Below are positions 51,407 to 60,849 of a stretch of 64,000 bases of DNA, one piece after another (within the stretch, counting starts at the first letter, position 1; every line of letters starts with the position of its first letter). Under the pieces are notes generated by a model that ran no database searches, was not told the origin of the DNA, and saw nothing but the letters and a program-made list of their open reading frames with translations. Position numbers and translations under genes: made by a program. This DNA is from CAYMUC01 sp964471865 (lineage in GTDB: Bacteria; Actinomycetota; Acidimicrobiia; Acidimicrobiales; Ilumatobacteraceae): positions 133,230-197,229 of the forward strand of contig CAYYHU010000001.1 of NCBI GenBank assembly GCA_964471865.1. The letters run 5' to 3'.

Positions 51407-52675
51407 ATGGACCGGCCCCCCAGCGTCGACGCTCTTGCGCGTCGGCTGGCGACCGAGATCGATCTACCCCATCCCCTCCTCGTGGACGCAGCTCGTGGCG
51501 CGATCGCCGCTGGCGATGTGGACTCGGCGCCGATGCGAGCCCGAGAGCTGGCCCGGACACTGTCGACACGGGTCGTCAATGCCACCGGAGTCGTCCTGCA
51601 CACGAACCTGGGCCGGGCTCCGGTGGCGATGAACATCCCGGATCGCCCCAACACGGTCGAATTCGATCTCGCCACCGGACGGCGGGGATCCCGACACCGG
51701 GGTGCAGCGCTGCTCGTCTCGCGACTGATCGGCGCCGAGTCCGCACTCGTGGTCAACAACAATGCCGCCGCCGTCCTGCTCGTGGTCGCGGCTCTGGGCG
51801 GCGGCCGCTCGGTGGCAGTGAGCCGCGGAGAGAGCGTGGAGATCGGAGGTTCGTTTCGGGTTCCCGAGGTCATGGAACAAGGCGGCGCCCGACTCGTCGA
51901 CGTCGGCACGACGAACCGGACCCGCCTCGAGGACTATCGACGGGTCGTGGAGCGAGCCGGATCCGATATCGCCATGACACTCAAGGTGCATCCTTCGAAT
52001 TACCGCGTCGAAGGATTCGTCGAGGCGGTGTCGGTGAGCGAACTCGCCTCACTCGAGGTTCCCTGCGTGGCCGATCTCGGTTCCGGCCTGCTGGATGCTG
52101 CGTGCTGGTGGCTCTCGAGTGGCCCCCCGGCATGGTTGAACGGTGAACCCGCGGCTCGACAAACCCTCGAGGCCGGGGCTGCCTTGGTGACGTTTTCGAC
52201 CGACAAACTTCTCGGCGGTCCCCAAGGGGGGATCATCGCCGGACGCACCGACCTCGTCGCTGCCTGCGCCCGCCATCCGCTCGCGCGAGCGCTGCGTCCC
52301 GGGGGGCATATTCTCAGCGCTCTCGAAACGACTCTGCTCGCGTATCTGCGCCGCGATGCCCAGACCACGATTCCGTTCTGGCGGCTCATCTCGACTCCGG
52401 TGGAGGAGCTCGAGCGACGAGCCCATCACCTGGCGGCGATGACGCATCGGGGTGATCCGGTCGCGACCACCGCCGTACCGGGAGCGGGATCGGCGCCTGG
52501 TGTCGCCGTGGAATCGTACGGGCTCGCTCTCGATGGTGACGTGACGGCCGCGCTTCGGGATCACGACCCACCGGTGATCGCACGGGTGCGCGATGACGTG
52601 ACGATTCTCGATCTGCGCAGCGTCGAACCCGATGACGATGTCCATATCGCCGAGGCGGTCCGGGGTCTGCGATGA
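51407..52675 (+). CDS. selA: L-seryl-tRNA(Sec) selenium transferase
   Basis: Converts Ser-tRNA(Sec) to Sec-tRNA(Sec) with selenophosphate. 422 residues. The PLP lysine is Lys267 in [30 protein letters not shown] sequence is present as [17 protein letters not shown], and [17 protein letters not shown] sequence as [14 protein letters not shown]. It overlaps selB by 4 nt. selC and selD are not in the window. Confidence 0.95.
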   Translation: MDRPPSVDALARRLATEIDLPHPLLVDAARGAIAAGDVDSAPMRARELARTLSTRVVNATGVVLHTNLGRAPVAMNIPDRPNTVEFDLATGRRGSRHRGAALLVSRLIGAESALVVNNNAAAVLLVVAALGGGRSVAVSRGESVEIGGSFRVPEVMEQGGARLVDVGTTNRTRLEDYRRVVERAGSDIAMTLKVHPSNYRVEGFVEAVSVSELASLEVPCVADLGSGLLDAACWWLSSGPPAWLNGEPAARQTLEAGAALVTFSTDKLLGGPQGGIIAGRTDLVAACARHPLARALRPGGHILSALETTLLAYLRRDAQTTIPFWRLISTPVEELERRAHHLAAMTHRGDPVATTAVPGAGSAPGVAVESYGLALDGDVTAALRDHDPPVIARVRDDVTILDLRSVEPDDDVHIAEAVRGLR

Positions 52676-54578
52676 CGGGCGAGTCGGCGGGGATCACCCG
52701 AGTGGTCGCCACCGCAGGCCACGTCGACCACGGGAAGTCCTCCCTGGTTCGGGCGTTGACCGGAACCGATCCGGATCGCTGGGCCGAGGAGCGACGGCGG
52801 GGCCTGACCCNNNNNNNNNNNNNNNNNNNNNNNNNNNNNNNNNNNNNNNNNNNNNNNNNNNNNNNNNNNNNNNNNNNNNNNNNNNNNNNNNNNNNNNNNN
52901 NNNNNNNNNNTTGACCGGAACCGATCCGGATCGCTGGGCCGAGGAGCGACGGCGGGGCCTGACCCTGGATCTCGGCTTCGCCCACACCGAGCTGGCGTCG
53001 GGGGCCACCATCGCGTTCGTCGACGTCCCAGGGCATGTTCGGTTTCTGTCGAACATGCTCGCCGGAGTCGGCGCCGTGCGCAGCGTGCTGTTCGTCGTCG
53101 CCGCAACTGAGGCATGGAAGCCACAAAGCGAAGAACATCTCCGGATCTGTGAACTCCTCGGGATCGACCGGGGGGTCATCGCGTTGACAAAGGTCGATCT
53201 CGTCGACGCCGATCACCGCTGGCTCGCGGCGGCCGAGGTGCGGGAACGGCTGAGCGGCAGCCCCTTGGCCGATGCCCCGTTGGTCGAGGTCTCGAGCACC
53301 ACCGGAGAAGGCCTCGACGCCCTGCGTGAGGAATTGCAGCGCCTCGCGGCGACCACAGCCGAGCCGCCCGACACCCACCGGGCCCGAGTATGGGTGGACC
53401 GGGTGTTTTCGGCCAAGGGCGCCGGAACCGTGATCACAGGAACCTCCACACATGGCACCCTGCGGACCGATGACCGGGTGATCGTGGGCCCGCGGGGCCT
53501 CGAGGCCCGTATCCGCCAGATCCAGACGCTGGGTCGGGTGGTCGACGAGATCGGTCCTGGTCGTCGGGTGGCGCTCAACCTGGCGGGTATCGACCACCAT
53601 GATGTGATCCGAGGCGACGCCGTCGTGGTCCCGGACCGCTGGCATCAGACTCAGACCGTGGACGTCGAGCTGAGCGTTCTGTCTACTCTGGACCACTCGG
53701 TCTCGCGCCGCGGCGCGCATGTGGTCCATATCGGTTCTGCCGAGATTCCAGCTCGAGTGAGAGTGTTGGGCTCCGAGGCGCTTGCGCCTGGATCCCGAGG
53801 TCTGGTGCGACTGCATCTGTCTCGTCGCGTACCGGTGCTTCCCGGTGATCGATTCGTCCTTCGCGATTCGGGACGCTCAGCGACGATCGGCGGGGGGGAA
53901 ATCCTCGATGTCGCCCCGCGCCTGCGGGCCTCGAAAGCCCGCCCCGACCGCAGCGTGGACCGGGTGATCGCCGAGCACGGTTGGATCACCGCCGAGATGC
54001 TCGAACGCCTCACCGGAGCGCTTCGCACCCCCACGGTGGGTGTTTGGGTGGTCGATCCGCAGCGTTGGAACGAGGATCGCCAGTCCTTGATCGACGCCGT
54101 AACGTCGGCACCAGCACCGGGTCTCGTCTTGGCCGGACTCGACGACCGGGGCAGAAGTCTTCTCGAAGATCTCGTCGCCGACGCAACGGTCGAAGTGGTC
54201 GGTGAGGTGGTGCGACTTCCGGGAACGACCGATCCCCTCGCCGATCACCCCGAGATCGACGTGCTCAAGGCGGGCGGCTGCGCGCCGGAGCCGCCCGCCA
54301 CGTTGACCCCACCGCAATGTCGCGAACTTGCGCGTCGAGGGGTTCTGTTCGAACGCGATGGTCTCTGGTTCCATATCGAGGCCCTCGACTCGGCGGCGAT
54401 GACAGCCGCACGGCTCCTGGGATCCTCGCCAACCGGCTTCACCTTGGCGGAGTTTCGGGATGCGCTCGGAATCACCCGCAAACACGCCGTTCCCCTTGCC
54501 GGTGAACTCGATGCTCGGGGAATCACGCGTCGCCGCGGCGATGTACGTATTGCCGGGCCGCGACTTCCAGTCCTGTGA
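52672..54578 (+). CDS. selB: selenocysteine-specific elongation factor, interrupted by an assembly gap
   Basis: EF-Tu-like GTPase that brings Sec-tRNA to UGA codons marked by a SECIS element. G1 is [19 protein letters not shown]3 is [13 protein letters not shown] and G4 is ALTKVDLVD. The C-terminal winged-helix repeats that bind SECIS RNA follow. As given, 100 Ns and a duplicated 55-nt block split it into two frames. Removing one repeat copy plus the Ns (155 nt) restores one frame of 583 residues reading [17 protein letters not shown]. The gene is therefore most likely intact. Confidence 0.93.
52756..52810 (+). repeat. 55-nt direct repeat, copy 1 (left flank of N gap)
   Basis: Identical to 52911-52965. 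Begins TTGACCGGAACCGATCC and ends GGCCTGACCC. The two copies abut the run of Ns exactly, so this is the same genomic segment at the ends of two overlapping contigs. Confidence 0.95.
52811..52910. other. 100-N assembly gap within selB
   Basis: A standard-size scaffold gap. Because the flanks overlap by 55 identical nt and collapsing them restores selB, the true gap length is probably negative and no sequence is missing. Confidence 0.95.
52911..52965 (+). repeat. 55-nt direct repeat, copy 2 (right flank of N gap)
   Basis: Identical to 52756-52810; see that entry. It continues into the correct selB frame. Confidence 0.95.
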
Positions 54579-54619
54579 TCGGTCGTGGCGTGGGTCGTCA
54601 CCACGACGACGTCACAGGA
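54571..54619. terminator. nested hairpin joining the stop codons of selB and phnE
   Basis: The outer stem TCCTGTGA (54571-54578) pairs perfectly with TCACAGGA (54612-54619), and the inner stem GTCGTGG (54582-54588) with CCACGAC (54601-54607). The outer stem contains the selB TGA and the complement of the phnE stop. It is a compact candidate bidirectional terminator without a T-run. Confidence 0.5.
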
Positions 54620-56357
54620 CCTGCTTGCGCACCCAGCCGGCCAGAAGTTCGATGGCGTAGACGATCGCAAAGATGATCAGCAACAAGCCACCGAGCATCT
54701 CCCATTCGAGCAAGCGAGCCGCGCCGAGAAGCGCGAAGCCGATACCGCCACCGCCCACGATCCCGAGCACCGTCGAGGACCGGATCGAGACGTCGAGCAG
54801 ATACAACGAGTTGCTCAACAGGGCGGGCATCACCTGCGGGCTGACGCCGCTGAATGCCTCCTGCAATCGACCAGCACCGGTAGCCCGGATTCCGTCACGT
54901 GGACCCTCTTTCGCCTCCTCGATCGAGTCGGCGAAGAGCTTCGTGGCGAACGCATACAGCCCGAGGGTGAGGGCGAGCACACCCGGTTTGGGACCCAGAC
55001 CCAGTGCTGCGACGAAGATCACGGCGACGATGAGGTCCGGCAACGCCCTCATACCGAGGATGAACCCTCGAGCGGCGAGGTAGATCCAACGAGCCGGGGC
55101 CACATTGCGCGAGGCCAGGAAGGCGGTGGGGATCGCGAAGATCAAAGCGAGGAAGGTCGCTGCGAATCCCATGAGGACCGTTTCGACGAGCATCTCGGTG
55201 AAGGGTTCGCGCCACCAGTCCATATCGCGCGGGATGAGTCGCCAGAACATCCGGGGAACCTCGGGCAGCCCGGCGATCATCTCCCCGAAGGACATGTCGG
55301 TCGTGGTGAACGACAGCACCAAGAAGATCACCGACACGATGGCGAAGCCGTACATGGTCACCCGTTCGGTCGTCCATGGCGGACTCAGACGTCGAGGACC
55401 CTGAGTCGTGTCCGCCGATCGCGACATCTCCGAGGTCGACGTCACGGGGTCGGGACGGAACTCGCTCGCCGGCGGGCCTCCACGAAGGCGGGTCAGCAGA
55501 CCGACCCGGGTGCGCTGATGTCCCAGAATGACGCCGCGAACGCTGGTCGAGACCGCTTCGACGACCACGATCATGGCGATGATGATCAACGTGATGCCGA
55601 GGAGTTGGGGATAGTCGAGTGACCCTTGGGCGGCTCGGATCTGGAGTCCGATACCGCCAGCACCCACCAGACCGAGAATGGTGGCTCCTCGGAAGTTGAT
55701 GTCGAGGCGATACAAGGTGATCGCGATGAACGACGGTACGAGTTGGGGGACGACTCCGGTGGAGATCTCCTGCATCCGGCTGGCACCGGTGGCGGCCACA
55801 CCCTCTTGAGGACCCCGTTCGATCTGCTCGATCGAATCGGCGAACAACTTACCGAGCATGCCCACCGAGTGGATACCGATCGCCATGACTCCGGGGAGGA
55901 CCCCGATCGAGTAGACGCGCACGAAGATCAGGGCGAACACCAACTCGGGGATGGCCCGAGTGAAGGCGATGATGCCGCGGGCGATACCTCGCACGACAGG
56001 GACCCGTACGACGTTGCGGGCCGCGAGGAATCCGAGAGGAATCGCCAGGATCAGACCGAGCACGGTTCCCACAAAAGCCATGAAGAAGGTGTCGAGAGCG
56101 GAATCCCACACTCGATTTCCTTCGTTCAGGGTTGGTGGCCACATCCGCTCGAGGAGATTGGCGATGTCGTCGCGCTCGAAGACCAGCGTCAGCGGATTGA
56201 CTCCGATGTCCACGAGCGCATACACGGCGACCGCGACGAAGGTCACCACGATCAGGTTGAGCGCCACTCGCGTGGTGGTCCAGGGCGCCGACAGCCGACG
56301 CGGGGCCTCGTCACCGAGGTCTCGTTCAGGTGCCCGAGCCTCCAGAGTGGCGCTCAC
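54612..56357 (-). CDS. phnE: phosphonate-type ABC transporter permease, tandem fusion
   Basis: 581 residues made of two PhnE-like permease domains in a row (about 30-290 and 335-581). Each has its own coupling loop, ATGASRMQEISTGVVPQLV and ATGAGRLQEAFSGVSPQVM, and its own C-terminal GLVGAGGIG / GIVGGGGIG motif. Single-domain PhnE proteins work as dimers, so this one chain can form the whole pore. A polar linker of about 40 residues joins the halves. It overlaps phnC by 4 nt. Confidence 0.93.
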   Translation of the reverse strand: MSATLEARAPERDLGDEAPRRLSAPWTTTRVALNLIVVTFVAVAVYALVDIGVNPLTLVFERDDIANLLERMWPPTLNEGNRVWDSALDTFFMAFVGTVLGLILAIPLGFLAARNVVRVPVVRGIARGIIAFTRAIPELVFALIFVRVYSIGVLPGVMAIGIHSVGMLGKLFADSIEQIERGPQEGVAATGASRMQEISTGVVPQLVPSFIAITLYRLDINFRGATILGLVGAGGIGLQIRAAQGSLDYPQLLGITLIIIAMIVVVEAVSTSVRGVILGHQRTRVGLLTRLRGGPPASEFRPDPVTSTSEMSRSADTTQGPRRLSPPWTTERVTMYGFAIVSVIFLVLSFTTTDMSFGEMIAGLPEVPRMFWRLIPRDMDWWREPFTEMLVETVLMGFAATFLALIFAIPTAFLASRNVAPARWIYLAARGFILGMRALPDLIVAVIFVAALGLGPKPGVLALTLGLYAFATKLFADSIEEAKEGPRDGIRATGAGRLQEAFSGVSPQVMPALLSNSLYLLDVSIRSSTVLGIVGGGGIGFALLGAARLLEWEMLGGLLLIIFAIVYAIELLAGWVRKQVL

Positions 56358-57220
56358 GTCGACGCCACCACCGAATCGCGGTACTCATGGCGCTTCTTCC
56401 CGGTCGGATCGAGACGCTGGTACACGTCCATGACGCGCTGCTGATCGAGATCCGAATCGACGGGGGTGTCGAGCACGATCACTCCGTCACGCAGTCCGAT
56501 GAGTCGGTTCGCCCAGCCGAGAGCGAGATCGACCTGATGCAACGAGCACAGCACGGTGATGTTGTCCTCCACACAGGAGCGGAAGAGCACGTCCATGACC
56601 TGTCCGGAGATCTCGGGGTCCAAAGAGGCCACCGGTTCGTCGGCCAGGACGATCGTGGGCTTTTGCATCAGCGTTCTGGCGATGGCGACGCGCTGTTGCT
56701 GACCACCCGACAACGTGTCGGTCCGTTGGAACGCCCGATCACCAAGACCCACCCGGTCGAGTTGTTCGAGGGCTTCACGCCGTAACGCTTTGGAGTAACT
56801 GAGAACTCCATAGCGCGGTCCCCGAAGACGTCCGAGAGCTCCCGACAGGACGTTCTCGAGGCAGCTGACTCGTCCCACGATGTTGAAGGACTGGAACACG
56901 AAGCCGATCTCGCGCCGCAGAGCCCGCAGATCCTTACCCCCGAGCCCAGCCACATCAGATCCGAGAACTGACACCGAGCCGCTGGTGGGCTGATGCATAC
57001 CGTTCAGGTGACGAAGAAGCGTCGACTTCCCCGAGCCCGACAGTCCGATGATGACCGTCAATTGACCTTCGGGAACGCTGAAACTGACCCGATCCAACGC
57101 AGTGACCCGGCCGTTGTCGAAGGTCTTGGTCAACTGATCGACCTCGACCACGACACGGGCACCGGCCCGGGGGGAGATCCCCCCGGGCCCGGTGACTCCG
57201 AGTGACGTTGAGCCGCTCAC
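56354..57220 (-). CDS. phnC: phosphonate-type ABC transporter ATP-binding protein
   Basis: 288 residues. Walker A is IIGLSGSGKSTLLRHLNGM, the signature is LSGGQQQRVAIARTL, Walker B is IVLADEPVASLDP, and the H-loop is in LCSLHQVDLAL. The GTG at 57220 overlaps the phnD stop as GTGA. The upstream extension to 57328 is antisense to no feature but lies inside phnD. It begins with about 25 Gly/Ser/Pro residues before the ABC domain. Confidence 0.95.
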   Translation of the reverse strand: MSGSTSLGVTGPGGISPRAGARVVVEVDQLTKTFDNGRVTALDRVSFSVPEGQLTVIIGLSGSGKSTLLRHLNGMHQPTSGSVSVLGSDVAGLGGKDLRALRREIGFVFQSFNIVGRVSCLENVLSGALGRLRGPRYGVLSYSKALRREALEQLDRVGLGDRAFQRTDTLSGGQQQRVAIARTLMQKPTIVLADEPVASLDPEISGQVMDVLFRSCVEDNITVLCSLHQVDLALGWANRLIGLRDGVIVLDTPVDSDLDQQRVMDVYQRLDPTGKKRHEYRDSVVAST

Positions 57221-58236
57221 GCCTTGCACTTGGGCGATCCGGTGAGCCGGCACAGCTCCCGAATGCCATCGAAGTACGAGTCGGAACCGGCGAGGTACCC
57301 CCAGAAGGGTCCGTCCGACAACGGGCAATTGTCGGTGGATTCGCAGTAGCCGTTGGCGGTCGCCCAGTCGACATTGACCTTGGTGGTCACGATCTCGGCG
57401 AGCGCCTCGCGCATCGATTCCGGCAGCCAGAGACCCACGGCGAGGGGCGGTGCCGCGATCGCGGTGGACTTCCAGATGATCTCGAGTTCGGCAGCATCCG
57501 GATTGACGTTCTCGTCCTCGACCGAGTCGATGACACCGGCGAGATCCCCGCCTTCGATCAACTGCTGGGTGACCATAGTGTCGTAGCCGAAGCCCGCATC
57601 ACAGTCGCCGTTCTTGACAGCGAGAACCGACGAGTCGTGACCGCCGGCGAAGATCGGCGTGATATCGGTCGAGGTCTCCGAGGGGTCGAGACCCTCAGCG
57701 AGCAGCGCCGCCGACGGGAACAAGAAGCCCGAGGTCGAACCCGGATCGACGAAGCACACGGTCTTACCGGCCAGATCGGCAGGCTCGCGGATGTCGGAAC
57801 CGACCGGAACCACGAGATACGAGCGGTAGTCGTCGTAGTTGCCGTTCTCGTCCCCCCAGATGCCCAACACGTCGATATCGGCACCCGCGAGCGATGAGAT
57901 CACATAGGAGAAAGGTCCGAACGCCCCGAGATCGACTCGCTCGGCGATCATGCCTTCGATCACTCCGGCGTAGTCGGCCGCTTGGACGAACTCCATACCG
58001 ACACCGAGCTCATCGGCGATGATCTTGTGGGTGACGTACTGCGAAATGTCTTCGGCATTCTCGGCCGGAACGGCGGCGAAGCGCAGCGTGGACGGCCAGT
58101 CGGACCGGTCGACCCCACCCGCTGCTGCGGTCGTATCGGAACTCGAATCGTCATCATCGGAGCAGGCGACCACCACGGTGGCGGCCAGTGCGACAGCAGC
58201 CGCGAGGCGTACGCCCCGCGAAAATCGGAACGTCAT
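57217..58236 (-). CDS. phnD: phosphonate-type ABC transporter substrate-binding lipoprotein
   Basis: 339 residues. Signal peptide with lipobox VVVAC (Cys25), then an acidic Ser/Asp-rich spacer. The type-II binding-protein core has FVDPGSTSGFLFPSAALLAE and ADYAGVIEGMIAERVDLGAFGP, typical of the PhnD family for phosphonates or phosphite. GAGGAGA before the ATG at 58236 decides the start. No C-P lyase, phosphite dehydrogenase or phosphonatase gene is nearby, so the transported compound is not known. Confidence 0.94.
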   Translation of the reverse strand: MTFRFSRGVRLAAAVALAATVVVACSDDDDSSSDTTAAAGGVDRSDWPSTLRFAAVPAENAEDISQYVTHKIIADELGVGMEFVQAADYAGVIEGMIAERVDLGAFGPFSYVISSLAGADIDVLGIWGDENGNYDDYRSYLVVPVGSDIREPADLAGKTVCFVDPGSTSGFLFPSAALLAEGLDPSETSTDITPIFAGGHDSSVLAVKNGDCDAGFGYDTMVTQQLIEGGDLAGVIDSVEDENVNPDAAELEIIWKSTAIAAPPLAVGLWLPESMREALAEIVTTKVNVDWATANGYCESTDNCPLSDGPFWGYLAGSDSYFDGIRELCRLTGSPKCKA

Positions 58237-58404
58237 GTTCTCTCCTCGTTGACGGTGGCGGGGGCCACCGGTGTTCACGGACGAGATGACCGTAAGCAGG
58301 TCGGATGAACCGAAATCAGAGAGATGTCAGCCATGAGATGAACAACGAACGACGTCTCAGAGAGCCCCCGTCGGGATGCCTCCGGTGCAAGCAGCGAGAC
58401 CCGT

Positions 58405-59476
58405 TCAGGTGCGTCGTGAACGGGATCGCCGCCGCGCTCGCGGACCTCGACCGCGCAAGGTGTCGGCTCGCTCGACCGGCGCGAGATCCGGAGTCGCAAT
58501 GACCTCACGGGCCAGTTGGGCGACCCGCATGTCGTTCGTGATCACCTCGCCGAACTGTTCGGGATCCGCCAGCAACCACGAATGAGTTCCTGTGACGACA
58601 GTTCCTTCGACCCCGGCGGCCACACACAGAGCTTCGAAGGACTCCCGGGGTATCACCCCGTCACGTTCGGCCCACAGGATCGTGACGGGTGTTCCTCGAT
58701 CGCGAACCTGTTCGAGTTCGTAGCGAAGATCGGCAGTGCGGGCGAGGCCGGCCACGCGCACCAGGGTCCGGGGGTGGCGAAGCAGGTTGGGGACCAGATC
58801 CTCGGCGATGACGGGTAACACCCGAGTCGCTTGGCGCCAGGGCCACACGTCGGCGGGAAAGTGCAGCCCCCAGTCCCACAGTGGTCGCTGGGCGATCGAG
58901 GTGATGGTGTCGCCTCGTCGCCAGGCCGAGCCGCCGATCGAGTTCACGAGCACCAGGGACCGCACGACGTCGGGGTGGTCGTACGCGACGCGGATCGCGA
59001 CCCCACCACCGAAACTGTGCCCGAGGATCACCACGGGTTCATGAACGTCCAGTCGACGCAGGAAGGCCGTCACCCACCGGGCATATCCGGCCAACGAGAA
59101 CTCCCGCTCGGGCAGCGGGTCCGTCCCTCCGAAGCCGGNNNNNNNNNNNNNNNNNNNNNNNNNNNNNNNNNNNNNNNNNNNNNNNNNNNNNNNNNNNNNN
59201 NNNNNNNNNNNNNNNNNNNNNNNNNNNNNNNNNNNNNNCCCGCTCGGGCAGCGGGTCCGTCCCTCCGAAGCCGGGCATGGCCGGAGCGAGGACTCGGACC
59301 CCTTGGCTGGCGACCTCGGCGATCACCGCCCGATAGGTCTGATGGCCCAAAGCCCACCCATGAAGAAAAACCACCGGCATCCCGTCACCGGCAGTCGCAT
59401 AGGCAACCCGGCGTTCCTCGACCCAACTCGTGTGCTCGACGACCTCGATCGGCTCCGGGGCGGGTTGAGAGTCCAT
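58405..59476 (-). CDS. alpha/beta hydrolase, interrupted by an assembly gap
   Basis: 311 residues after collapse of a 36-nt overlap plus 100 Ns (136 nt). The catalytic triad is Ser in VILGHSFGGGVAIRVA, Asp in ILWAERDGVIP and His in GTHSWLLADPEQF. The oxyanion region is VVFLHGWALGHQT. The collapsed junction reads GFGGTDPLPEREFSLAGYAR, as expected for this fold. The last 25 residues are Arg-rich. Substrate unknown. Confidence 0.88.
59103..59138 (+). repeat. 36-nt direct repeat, copy 1 (left flank of second N gap)
   Basis: Identical to 59239-59274. Begins CCCGCTCGGGCAGCGGG and ends CGAAGCCGG. It directly abuts the Ns and marks overlapping contig ends. Confidence 0.93.
59139..59238. other. 100-N assembly gap within the alpha/beta hydrolase gene
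   Basis: Flanked by the same 36 nt on both sides. Collapsing to one copy restores a single hydrolase frame, so nothing need be missing. Confidence 0.93.
59239..59274 (+). repeat. 36-nt direct repeat, copy 2 (right flank of second N gap)
   Basis: Identical to 59103-59138; see that entry. Confidence 0.93.
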
Positions 59477-59485
59477 GAACGATGC

Positions 59486-60847
59486 TTAGTCGGTTGCCGC
59501 CTCGGACTTGGAGCGTCGCTCGCGGTAATCCCGGGCTCCACCCGACTCGGGTTCGACGTCGAGCGTGATGCCATCGATCCCCACGACCCGCGCTCGCTCG
59601 CCCACCGCGACGGGTGTGGCCCGGTTCGTCCGGGCCCGCCAGCGTGCCCCTCCCAACTGAACGGTGCCGTCGGGATCGACCGCTTCGGTGACCGTCGCCA
59701 GTTCCCCGACCATCCACTCGCGTCCGATCGTCGGCGTCGCAAATCGGGTCCGCACCATGGAGGGCATGCCCACGATGAATGCGAGCGCCGTTCCTCCGAT
59801 CCCGGCGACCAGGGTGATCCAACTCGGTCGCAGGGTCGTGCCGTCCACAGGAGGGAACAAGGACCAGGACGCGATCGCGAACAGGATCAGACCGACCCCG
59901 GTCCAGAACCGGGGTATGCCGACTTGGACGTCGATGGCCAGCGCCAGGATCGCGATGATCAGCAGTGCCACCGCCCAGGTTCGGGTCGGCAGTGCGGCGA
60001 GGCCATAAGCCCCCAAGATGGAACAGGCCGCGCCCACGAGACCGGCGACACCGATCCCGGCGGTGAAGAATTCGAACACCAACAGCGCGAGACCGATCGT
60101 GATCAGCAGATAGGCGACGGGTGGACTCGCCACGGTGTGCAACAGGCGCGGAACGGCATCGAGTTTGGAGAACCGCACCGTGGTCGCATCCCGGACGACG
60201 GTTCCATCGTCGTCGAGGCGTTCCACGACCGTGTCGAGCACGACACCTCCGGTCTCGAGACCGTCGAGCGCGAAGACCATGTTGCGCAACACCGGTACAC
60301 CTTCATCCGAGGTGGTGGACCTCAAAGCGCCGAGGCGACGAGCGTCTTGAAAGCCGAGCGTGTCGGACCGTAACAACTCGGTGGCATCGCCAAACGTGAT
60401 CTCGGCACCAGGCACGGTGAGGGGGGTTCCCGTCCGTCCGATTCGGGTGCCAGGCGCCATGCCGGAGGCGTCGGCCACGGCGAGTAGTTGCGCAGGCAGG
60501 CCGTAGACCCGAGACCCTGACGGGCCCACCCAGATCGCGACGGGAACGTCCGCGGTGTGGATCCTTTCGGCGAGACGGGCCATCTCGCTACGGGACACCA
60601 CCGCGCCCCGGGTGTTCATCTGCAGGATCAGGGCTTGGGCGTCACCGGTCTCGGCACGGGTGATCGCATCACCGATCTCCTCGACGAGGATCGCATCCAC
60701 AAGGCCACTGACCTCGAAAACATCGACGGGAGCGAGGTCCGCGGCGTCTGAACTCACGGGCTCCTCCACCCCTTGGGCCGACGTCGGCGCCGCGCCCATC
60801 ATCACACCGGCGGCGACGGCCGCGAAGGCGATCAGTAGTCTTCGCAC
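59486..60847 (-). CDS. NfeD/ClpP-class membrane protein lacking the usual catalytic serine
   Basis: 453 residues: signal peptide (1-25), ClpP/SppA-like domain (about 42-230), 4-5 helices (about 240-370) and a C-terminal OB-fold NfeD domain (about 380-440, GELATVTEAVDPDGTVQLGG). In active relatives the serine lies in GARAASAG. Here the aligned segment GSRVYGLPAQ has Gly116 at that position, while APGTRIG downstream is kept. Protease activity is therefore doubtful. The GTG start has AGGAGG 5 nt upstream. It is divergent from the ArsA-like pair by 2 nt. Confidence 0.9.
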   Translation of the reverse strand: MRRLLIAFAAVAAGVMMGAAPTSAQGVEEPVSSDAADLAPVDVFEVSGLVDAILVEEIGDAITRAETGDAQALILQMNTRGAVVSRSEMARLAERIHTADVPVAIWVGPSGSRVYGLPAQLLAVADASGMAPGTRIGRTGTPLTVPGAEITFGDATELLRSDTLGFQDARRLGALRSTTSDEGVPVLRNMVFALDGLETGGVVLDTVVERLDDDGTVVRDATTVRFSKLDAVPRLLHTVASPPVAYLLITIGLALLVFEFFTAGIGVAGLVGAACSILGAYGLAALPTRTWAVALLIIAILALAIDVQVGIPRFWTGVGLILFAIASWSLFPPVDGTTLRPSWITLVAGIGGTALAFIVGMPSMVRTRFATPTIGREWMVGELATVTEAVDPDGTVQLGGARWRARTNRATPVAVGERARVVGIDGITLDVEPESGGARDYRERRSKSEAATD

Positions 60848-60849
60848 GA

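Noticed and set aside
52756..52965. 55-nt direct repeats as target-site duplication of a mobile element
   Set aside because: Repeats abut Ns exactly, are too long for a usual duplication, and one copy plus Ns can be removed to restore selB.
58237..58404. PHO box upstream of phnD
   Set aside because: GTTCATC occurs twice but 33 nt apart with no good adjacent 11-nt unit. Too weak to list as a feature.
59103..59274. 36-nt repeats as a CRISPR or tandem repeat
   Set aside because: Only two copies, separated only by Ns, and collapse repairs the hydrolase frame.
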